From Marinovum algicola (GTDB lineage: Bacteria; Pseudomonadota; Alphaproteobacteria; Rhodobacterales; Rhodobacteraceae), in the NCBI RefSeq assembly GCF_900109145.1, contig NZ_FNYY01000018.1:33579-97578 (forward strand): DNA of 64,000 bases. Reading direction: 5' to 3'. This document shows, piece by piece, positions 58,511 through 64,000 of this stretch. A model generated the notes under the pieces. It searched no databases. It was not told the origin of the DNA and saw nothing but the letters and a program-made list of their open reading frames with translations. The first letter of the stretch is position 1. Every line of letters begins with the position of its first letter. Both the position numbers and the translations under genes were made by a program.

Positions 58511-59628
58511 CGCGCCTGCGCGGCGCCGTCCGAGAGGGCCTGCAACTTGGCATAGGCAATGTCGGGATCGACCGCGCCAAAGCCCGCGAAGGTGCCAAAG
58601 CCGCAATCCGATCCGGCGATCACCCGCTCGGCCCCGACGATATCCGTAAAGCGTTCGATCCGCTGGGTCACGAGGTCGGGGTGTTCGACGAAATTGGTCG
58701 TCGTGTCGACCACGCCGGGCACCAGCACCTTGTCATCGGGGATCTCGGACTTCCGGTCGCGGAACACGGTCCACTCATGGCCGTGGCGGGGGTTCGAAGT
58801 CTCGAATAGCACATACCGCGACCGGGTGGCCATCAAGGTGGAAAACACCTTGTCCATGCCGATGTCGCAGCAATGCGGGCCCTCGTAATTGCCCCAGCAG
58901 ATGTGCACGCGAACGCGATCCTGCGGCACCTCGGTCAGCGCGTGGTTGAGCGCCTCGACATGGCCGGCCGCGACCTTGAGGAATTCGGCGTCGGTGAGAT
59001 CGCCAAACAGCATGTGGCGCGACAGGGCCAGGTCGGGGCAGTCGAGTTGCAGATCGAGCCCGGCGGCGACGATGGTTTCGTATTCCGCCTTCATCGCATC
59101 GGCGAGGGCGGCGAGATAGGCTTCGCGGGTCTTGTAATAATCGTTTTGCAGAAAGAGCGAGATCACGCCGGGCGAGGCGGCATTCATGAAGCCGCGCTCG
59201 ACACCATGAGCGGCCATTGCCGCCTTGAGGTTGGCGATGTCCTTGTTCAGCTCGTCCTGACCTTTGGAAGTCACCGCATCGACGCACATCGGCCTTGCAT
59301 ATTGCGGCGTGCCGCCTTCGTCGGCGATGCGTTTCAGAAAGCCGGGAAACATCTTGAGATCGGCCGGCGCGTTGCGCGGGCTGTCGCCGGAAAACCCGGT
59401 GTACCGGTCCTTGACGTAGGTGGCATAGCTGATCTTGGAGGTTTCACCGTCAGACACGATCTCGATGCCGGCCTCGGCCTGTTTGCGCACGGTGTCGGAC
59501 ACCGCTTCGGTCATGGCGGCGTCGAAGGCGGCCGGATCGTAGGGTTCGTCCTTCTCGCGGGCAAAGATGAAGTCGACGACTTTCTGGCTGCGCGGCAACG
59601 AGCCGACATGGGTGGTGGATACGGGCAT
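58507..59628 (-). CDS. MetE C-terminal-domain-like (cobalamin-independent methionine synthase family) protein
   Basis: 373 residues, one UROD/MetE-type barrel. THVGSLPRSQKVVDF opens the fold; zinc ligands are likely H and C in VHICWGNYEGPHCC (about 248-261) and C in IAGSDCGFGTFAGFG (about 345-359). The folate half of MetE is missing, so it is not a stand-alone methionine synthase; such proteins move methyl or alkyl groups to thiols, or act in other C-S chemistry. GGAGG lies before the ATG. Coupled to the hydrolase gene downstream and 21 bp from the cupin gene. Confidence 0.85.
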   Translation of the reverse strand: MPVSTTHVGSLPRSQKVVDFIFAREKDEPYDPAAFDAAMTEAVSDTVRKQAEAGIEIVSDGETSKISYATYVKDRYTGFSGDSPRNAPADLKMFPGFLKRIADEGGTPQYARPMCVDAVTSKGQDELNKDIANLKAAMAAHGVERGFMNAASPGVISLFLQNDYYKTREAYLAALADAMKAEYETIVAAGLDLQLDCPDLALSRHMLFGDLTDAEFLKVAAGHVEALNHALTEVPQDRVRVHICWGNYEGPHCCDIGMDKVFSTLMATRSRYVLFETSNPRHGHEWTVFRDRKSEIPDDKVLVPGVVDTTTNFVEHPDLVTQRIERFTDIVGAERVIAGSDCGFGTFAGFGAVDPDIAYAKLQALSDGAAQAR

Positions 59629-59649
59629 TTCGGGGCCTCCTTGCGTCGG

Positions 59650-60645
59650 TCATTCGGTCCAGGTGGCGCCGGGGGCGTCGCCGGTGGCAACCACGTGATA
59701 CAGCGCTGCATCGCCCGACATCGACGGATAGGCGGTGTGATCGAGCCCCTCGGGCACCGACATCGTGTCGCCGGGGGCAAGCACGGTTTCGCCGGCGGAA
59801 TAGCTGTCATTGCCGGCCCAGACGACGTTCCAGTGGCCGGTGACAGGCATGAGCACCGAAGGCCGGTCATGCCGGTGCATCTCCTCGGTCGACGAGCCAC
59901 GGGTCAGCAGACCGACCTCGAAGCCGGGCTTGTCGCGCAACACGCCGTTTTCGCCGATCACCAGCGCCGGCGTGCGGTCGGCCAGGGCATGCAGATCCCA
60001 GTAGCGCGCAACGTAGCCGGGCACGACATCGCGGGTGCCCGGTTCGGGAAAGGCGCGCAGCTCGTCCTCGCTGAGCAGAGGCATCGGCGAGATGCCCTCC
60101 GGCAGATGTTCGCCCTGCTTGCTGTCGTAGAGCTTGCCCTCTTCCGACAGGATCAACCCGTGGTCGCGGGCATCCTCGATCACCTGCGGCGCCCAGATCA
60201 CCCCGCCGCCGGCATCGTCGCCGCCGAGCACAGCCATGATCATACCGTAGTCATCGCCGATGTTCTCGAAGCCGCGAAAGATGCCAGTGGGAATGTTGAA
60301 GATGTCGCCCTTTTCAAGCACCACTTCACCGGCGTCGCCCCAGCGGCCCCAGAAAAAGCGCCAGCGACCGGACAGTACAAAAAAGACCTCGGCGGTACGG
60401 TGCGAATGCAGCGAGTTGCGGCAGTTCGGCGGCTGTCCGGCAGCGCCGATGTTGAAGCCGTGAGGCAGGGTGATGTGAACGTGCTGATCGGGGCTTTCCG
60501 AGACGCCGCCGCCGATGATGGTAAAGTTCTCCTTGCGGTCCGAGCCCGGGGTATGGGCGTCGATGAAGGCGGTCTTGCAGGGTTTGAGCGCGCCGTACCG
60601 GACGATGCGGTCGGCCATCTGGGTGTCGTTTGTCATCTTGTCCAT
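59650..60645 (-). CDS. Double-cupin protein
   Basis: 331 residues. Two cupin parts: the first near 80-150 (NSLHSHRTAEVFFVLSGRWRFFWG, giving His-His-Glu, then GDIFNIPTGIFRGF) and the second near 255-315 (EEMHRHDRPSVLMPVTGHWNVVW, with VLAPGDTMSVPEGLDH). Both keep metal-binding histidines, as in dioxygenases or isomerases of the gentisate/homogentisate type. Substrate unknown. An alternative ATG lies 9 bp downstream. A REP-like repeat separates it from the gene upstream. Confidence 0.85.
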   Translation of the reverse strand: MDKMTNDTQMADRIVRYGALKPCKTAFIDAHTPGSDRKENFTIIGGGVSESPDQHVHITLPHGFNIGAAGQPPNCRNSLHSHRTAEVFFVLSGRWRFFWGRWGDAGEVVLEKGDIFNIPTGIFRGFENIGDDYGMIMAVLGGDDAGGGVIWAPQVIEDARDHGLILSEEGKLYDSKQGEHLPEGISPMPLLSEDELRAFPEPGTRDVVPGYVARYWDLHALADRTPALVIGENGVLRDKPGFEVGLLTRGSSTEEMHRHDRPSVLMPVTGHWNVVWAGNDSYSAGETVLAPGDTMSVPEGLDHTAYPSMSGDAALYHVVATGDAPGATWTE

Positions 60646-60649
60646 TCCC

Positions 60650-60710
60650 GTCCCGGACCTGATCCGGGACCTCTTGCGGTAACCATGAGGCCCCGGGTCA
60701 GGCCCGGGGC
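60650..60710. repeat. REP-like double hairpin, copy 3
   Basis: GTCCCGGA-5 nt-TCCGGGAC (60650-60670), a 19-nt spacer, then GCCCCGGG-5 nt-CCCGGGGC (60690-60710). It fills the gap inside the minus-strand operon between the SnoaL-like and cupin genes. Confidence 0.7.
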
Positions 60711-60726
60711 ACGCGTGTGTCGAACG

Positions 60727-61710
60727 TCAGCCGGCGTGCATCAGGATCTGCTTCCAGACCGCCGTTTCGTCATAAAGCGTATACTCGCGGCGCAGCTGCG
60801 GCTGGCCGCCGATCAGCGCGCCGAATTCGGCATGCGAGATGCCCAGGACATAGACCTGCGCTCCGGTCGGCGCGCCAAAGGCGCCCCAGCCGTCGTGCTT
60901 GCCCCAGAGGCTCCAGCGCAGCGCGGCGCGGGGCGGCATCATCGGATCGTCGCGCCCGATCTGGTGGTGGATGGTAAACTCGGCATTGGGAAAGGAGGCT
61001 CTGAGCCCCATCCAGAACCGGTCGACCGGCCCGCGCCCATGCCCGGTCACGCCGCCGGGGTATTCCGAATGCACCGCGCGATCATAGTCCCGCTCGATCA
61101 CCGCCATGTCGGCGGTCATGATCCGGCGTATGATATCCGCATAGCGTTCGCCCCAGGCATTGTCATTGCCTTGGCCGGTGTACGGTCCGCGCCGGTCGGT
61201 CTCGGGCGAGAGCGGGCGCGCCGCCACCTCGGGCCCGCCTTCGCGGGCGATCATCGCGGCGGCGTATTCCTTGGGATCGAGCCCCATCTGCCGCACGATC
61301 GCGCCCTGGTCGCGGATCAGCCATTCATCGTCGATGGCATTGTTTCTGGCGTGGCAATCGGCCAGGATCCGATAGACAAGCTTGCGCCCCGAGGCCTTGC
61401 CGTAGACGCCGTCGCCAAGATGCGTCGCCGTCGACAGCAAACGGTGTGACGACAGCATCCCGGTCTCGGACGTGCCCGACCAGATCACATCCTCGCCCAG
61501 CAGCGTGCGGTCGGGAAATTCGGCCAGCGTTGCCATGGTGGCCGCGATCACCCCGTCATTGCCGATCACCACCGAGGCGGGCGAACGCACGACGATATCC
61601 TTGGCGTAATACTCGTGCAGCGTGGCGATACCACGGTCTTCCCAGATTTCCTTGGTGATGCCGATGATGTAATCGGGAAAATCGACGAACTTGGGGTCAA
61701 AGCCTTGCAT
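60727..61710 (-). CDS. Two-domain SnoaL/NTF2-like protein
   Basis: 327 residues built of two NTF2-like halves: about 10-125 (ITKEIWEDRGIATLHEYYA, then RSPASVVIGNDGVIAAT and SHRLLSTATHLGDGVYG) and about 185-310 (DMAVIERDYDRAVHSEYPGG, then GRGPVDRFWMGLRASFP). SnoaL-like folds serve as cyclases, dehydratases or isomerases. No catalytic set could be assigned. The start at 61710 has GAAGGA about 8 nt upstream; an ATG at 61719 that overlaps the LacI-type stop is the alternative. A second two-domain member is at 62848-63912. Confidence 0.75.
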   Translation of the reverse strand: MQGFDPKFVDFPDYIIGITKEIWEDRGIATLHEYYAKDIVVRSPASVVIGNDGVIAATMATLAEFPDRTLLGEDVIWSGTSETGMLSSHRLLSTATHLGDGVYGKASGRKLVYRILADCHARNNAIDDEWLIRDQGAIVRQMGLDPKEYAAAMIAREGGPEVAARPLSPETDRRGPYTGQGNDNAWGERYADIIRRIMTADMAVIERDYDRAVHSEYPGGVTGHGRGPVDRFWMGLRASFPNAEFTIHHQIGRDDPMMPPRAALRWSLWGKHDGWGAFGAPTGAQVYVLGISHAEFGALIGGQPQLRREYTLYDETAVWKQILMHAG

Positions 61711-61715
61711 ATGGG

Positions 61716-62750
61716 TCATCCTTCGGAAGTCCAGCCTAGGGGCACCCGGGCCGAACCGCGCACGATCAGCGGGCAGTCCAGTGCGGTTTTCCGGGGCGCG
61801 GCGGCATCGGGGGTTTCGATAAGGCGCATCAGCGTGGCGACGGTCTCGGCGACCATCAGGTTGGCGCGCTGGCGCAGGGTGGTCAGGTCATAGGCGAGCC
61901 AGGCCGCCGGCGGCACGTCGTCATAGCCCACCACCGAGACGTCGCCGGGAATCGACAGGCCCAGTTCGAAGCGGATCACATCCATCACCGAAAAGGCCAT
62001 GTGGTCGTTGGCGACAAAAACCGCGTCGGGTCGCTGGTCGGGGGGGACGTCGAACATGCTGCGCGCCGCATCCCGCGCCGCCTCGGCCTTGAACTCCCCC
62101 TTGCCGCGGGCAAAGACCGGCTGGCCCGCCTGGGAAAGCGCGGAACGAAAACCGGCTTCGCGGTCACGCTGGGTCGAGGCGCCTTCCCAGCCGGCGATGA
62201 GGGCGATGCGCTGATGCCCGCCGGCCAGCAGGAACTCGGCCGCCTTGCGGCCGCCGGCGAAATTGTCGGAAGTGACGGCGGCAACGCCTTCGCGATCTTC
62301 GTAGCGGTTGAACAGCACCACCGGCACGCCGGCCTGCTGACAGCGCTCGGCAATGTCCGACGACATGGCGACCGAGGCCATGACGATGCCATCGACCTGA
62401 TAGTCGAGGATCTCCTCGACAACCTTGTCGACATTGCCGGCGGTCTGCGAGGCCATGAAGACGAGCACGTGGTAACCTTTTTCCTGCAAGGCATTCGACA
62501 GCTTTTCCAACGCCTCGGGGTAAAAGTAATTCTCGAGATAGGCGACCACGAGACCGATGATCCGGCTCTTGCCCGACACCATGGCGCGGGCCAGCACATT
62601 GGGCCGATAGCCCAGTTCCGCCGCAGCCTTGCGCACCTTGTCCGCCGTCTTCTTGCTGACCGAGGCGCCGGGCGTGAACACCCGGCTCACCGCCGACTGG
62701 CTGACCCCGGCGCGCTCGGCCACCTTGAGGGATGTCACTTTCTCTGCCAT
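61716..62750 (-). CDS. LacI-family regulator inside the catabolic operon
   Basis: 344 residues. Helix-turn-helix at about 5-55 (SLKVAERAGVSQSAVSRVFT, ending ELGYRPNVLARAM), then a sugar-binding-protein-like sensor (GLVVAYLENYFYPEALEKL, VVLFNRYEDREGV, VFVANDHMAFSVMDV, VVGYDDVPPAAWL). Start at 62750 with AAGGTG upstream. It lies between the two SnoaL-like genes, so it is transcribed with the genes it presumably controls. The ligand would be the operon substrate, sugar-like or a small acid. Confidence 0.92.
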   Translation of the reverse strand: MAEKVTSLKVAERAGVSQSAVSRVFTPGASVSKKTADKVRKAAAELGYRPNVLARAMVSGKSRIIGLVVAYLENYFYPEALEKLSNALQEKGYHVLVFMASQTAGNVDKVVEEILDYQVDGIVMASVAMSSDIAERCQQAGVPVVLFNRYEDREGVAAVTSDNFAGGRKAAEFLLAGGHQRIALIAGWEGASTQRDREAGFRSALSQAGQPVFARGKGEFKAEAARDAARSMFDVPPDQRPDAVFVANDHMAFSVMDVIRFELGLSIPGDVSVVGYDDVPPAAWLAYDLTTLRQRANLMVAETVATLMRLIETPDAAAPRKTALDCPLIVRGSARVPLGWTSEG

Positions 62751-62847
62751 CAGCGCACCTTCCATCCGCCAGCGACCGGCCGCGCCCCGCCGGTCACCGG
62801 GAACAGCGGGCCCTCAGGCCGGAACCACTGGGGGGCTGGCCGTTTCC

Positions 62848-63912
62848 TCATGCATTCATCCCGTCGGGTATCTCGATCCGGCCCATGTTGCGCGCCTTGT
62901 TGAAGGCGCGCAGCCGGGCAAAGACATCAACCCCAAGCTGGCGATAGGCGTCAAGCAGATCGACCAGCACCCAGTTCTCGCGGATGCGGCCATTTTCGAG
63001 GCGCCAGAAATCTAGGCTGCGCATGGTGATCCGCTGCCCGGTCGGCGCAATCCCCATCCAGCCGTCATGGGTGACCGTCTGAACCATGTTGGGCCAGCCG
63101 GTGACGGCGGCATAATCGCCATCGCCGAAGAAATGATAGGTGATCTCGTGCCGGTCCTTGCCGCGGTCGGGCATGGCGTCGAGAAAGGGGATCTGGTGCC
63201 AGTTGCGGAAGCCGGCAATTCCGCGGCCGGTGCCGATCCCGGCGGGCCCGTACCAGTTCATCCGCGGATGCCAGAACCGCTCCAGTTCCATCACCTCCGG
63301 GCCGCCTTCGCTCGGGTGCTTCTTGAGATGGTCCAGCATCTCGACAATATGTTGCCGCGTCGCCAGCGACCGGTCGGGGTCATGCGGCCCCGGCACGAAA
63401 CCGTCCTGCGTGGCCGGGCCCGGCACCAGGAATTCGCGTCCCAGCGACGGGGCCATCGGCCAGGCCCCGGCCTGCATCATCACCTCCGGGATGTCCCAGA
63501 GCGCCTGCACCTCGACCACCTTGCCGGCCTCGATCCGAAAGAATTCGTGGAACCGCATGGTCACCTGATGGCCGGTGGGCGGAATATCCAGCCAGGGCCC
63601 GGTAAAGACCCCGGTGTAATAGCCGCCACAGCCGACCCAGTCGGCACCATGTTCGTCCGGGCCCGCCATGACGATGTAATCGCGCCGCTCCAGATCCGGC
63701 CAGGCCGCGAGCAGGGGCGCGTAGGCGCCGTCGTAAAAGGCCTCTGGCCCGGTGCTGTCGCCGAGCGGATGGCTGAGGTGAAACACCGCGTCGGGCGCAC
63801 AGACCTCGTCCAGGGCGCGGCGGACGGCGGCGGCTTCGAAATCCACCATCGCCGCCCTCAGCCGGGCGATCACGGCCTTGTTTCTGGTAGGCACATCCAT
63901 GATCGGGCTCAT
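62848..63912 (-). CDS. Two-domain SnoaL/NTF2-like protein
   Basis: 354 residues, two NTF2-like halves: about 10-150 (AMVDFEAAAVRRALDEVCAPDAVFHLSHPLG, then FTGPWLDIPPTGHQVTMRFHEFFRIEAGKVVE by its key parts) and about 195-340 (ERFWHPRMNWYGPAGIG, GWMGIAPTGQRITMRSLDFWRLENGRI). The repeat of PPTGH/APTGQ followed by VTMR/ITMR shows internal duplication. Related to the SnoaL-like polyketide cyclase/ester cyclase group; reaction unknown. Start overlaps the stop of the partial upstream gene (ATGA). Confidence 0.78.
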   Translation of the reverse strand: MSPIMDVPTRNKAVIARLRAAMVDFEAAAVRRALDEVCAPDAVFHLSHPLGDSTGPEAFYDGAYAPLLAAWPDLERRDYIVMAGPDEHGADWVGCGGYYTGVFTGPWLDIPPTGHQVTMRFHEFFRIEAGKVVEVQALWDIPEVMMQAGAWPMAPSLGREFLVPGPATQDGFVPGPHDPDRSLATRQHIVEMLDHLKKHPSEGGPEVMELERFWHPRMNWYGPAGIGTGRGIAGFRNWHQIPFLDAMPDRGKDRHEITYHFFGDGDYAAVTGWPNMVQTVTHDGWMGIAPTGQRITMRSLDFWRLENGRIRENWVLVDLLDAYRQLGVDVFARLRAFNKARNMGRIEIPDGMNA

Positions 63913-63998
63913 TCTGCCGCGTCGCGGGCCGGCGCGGCCGCGCCGTAGGGCACGTTGACGCCACCATAGCGACGGACCCGGATGTTGCATTGCTCGGC
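63909..63998 (-). CDS. Unidentified gene, C-terminal 29 residues only
   Basis: Open frame entering from the right edge and ending in TGA that overlaps the next start. The visible part (EQCNIRVRRYGGVNVPYG, then AAAPARDAAE) is too short to name. The ATGA overlap shows that the operon continues upstream beyond the window. Confidence 0.5.
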   Translation of the reverse strand, partial: AEQCNIRVRRYGGVNVPYGAAAPARDAAE

Positions 63999-64000
63999 AT

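Noticed and set aside
58873..61449. 858-codon plus-strand open frame
   Set aside because: It lies antisense to the MetE-like, cupin and SnoaL-like genes, has a histidine/arginine/glycine-rich composition typical of GC-rich shadow frames, and has no domain or ribosome site.
1..64000. CRISPR arrays, tRNA/rRNA genes and insertion sequences
   Set aside because: No regularly spaced long repeats, cloverleaf-like segments, rRNA-like sequence or transposase frames were recognised on reading; a tool-based scan would be needed to exclude short RNA genes.

Overview
GC-rich, densely packed alphaproteobacterial DNA. The gene content points to a marine Rhodobacteraceae (Roseobacter-group) bacterium: a DMSP demethylase (dmdA) next to acuI, a Rhodobacter-type polyol operon (smoEFGK-smoS-mtlK), CtrA-like boxes and a gene-transfer-agent-like head-spike pair. 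The window carries a divergent parAB / Rep_3-type initiator module with a candidate origin at 25.3-29.7 kb. It is therefore most simply part of a plasmid or chromid, although an integrated plasmid cannot be excluded from the sequence alone.

Layout. 0-1 kb: the tail of a TonB-family gene and a FadR-type regulator. 1.2-10 kb: transaldolase, a LacI regulator and a complete polyol uptake and oxidation operon (ABC transporter, sorbitol-type SDR, mannitol 2-dehydrogenase). 10.2-23.5 kb: first exopolysaccharide block, with an OPX export lipoprotein, YjbF and YjbH, a phosphatase, a priming sugar transferase, two GT4 glycosyltransferases, a sulfotransferase, a Wzy-like membrane protein, two acyltransferases and a Wzx-like flippase. 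23.6-25.2 kb: a two-gene spike-base/spike-fibre module of the RcGTA head-spike type. 25.3-29.7 kb: parB, parA, candidate oriV and rep. 29.7-30.4 kb: a Phd/PIN toxin-antitoxin pair. 30.4-45.9 kb: second exopolysaccharide and sugar block (NusG paralogue, YdcF, LuxR-type regulator, second priming transferase, Wzc-like tyrosine kinase, GT2, GalU, GT4, amylo-alpha-1,6-glucosidase), then a ZIP transporter, a P-loop kinase-like protein and a CBS protein. 46.3-57.1 kb: DMSP and methylated-compound block (FAD/GcvT oxidoreductase, FadR-type regulator, DUF2182, DUF1326, acyl-CoA ligase, dmdA, acuI, methanethiol oxidase-type SBP56, membrane protein). 57.1-64 kb: a tightly coupled minus-strand operon with an internal LacI regulator, two two-part SnoaL-like proteins, a double cupin, a MetE-like protein, an alpha/beta hydrolase and an RraA-like protein. 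This looks like an uncharacterised catabolic pathway.

How the parts fit. The exopolysaccharide genes supply nearly every step of a Wzx/Wzy-type pathway: UDP-sugar supply, priming, glycosyl transfer, acylation and sulfation, flipping, polymerisation, co-polymerase and outer-membrane export. They are split into two halves around the replication core. The dmd block covers DMSP demethylation, a candidate MMPA-CoA ligase, acryloyl-CoA detoxification and methanethiol oxidation; dmdC and dmdD are not in this window.

Structure beyond the genes. Five copies of the palindrome GTTTCGC-(1-2 nt)-GCGAAAC lie only near parAB and are candidate parS sites. Four CCCG-N4-CGGG palindromes precede rep. Two TTAA-N7-TTAA CtrA-like boxes lie in front of polysaccharide genes. 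A TGTGA-N6-TCAC site lies in the 600-bp gap before the second block. Three copies of a double-hairpin REP-like repeat are present. No rRNA, tRNA, CRISPR array or insertion sequence was recognised.
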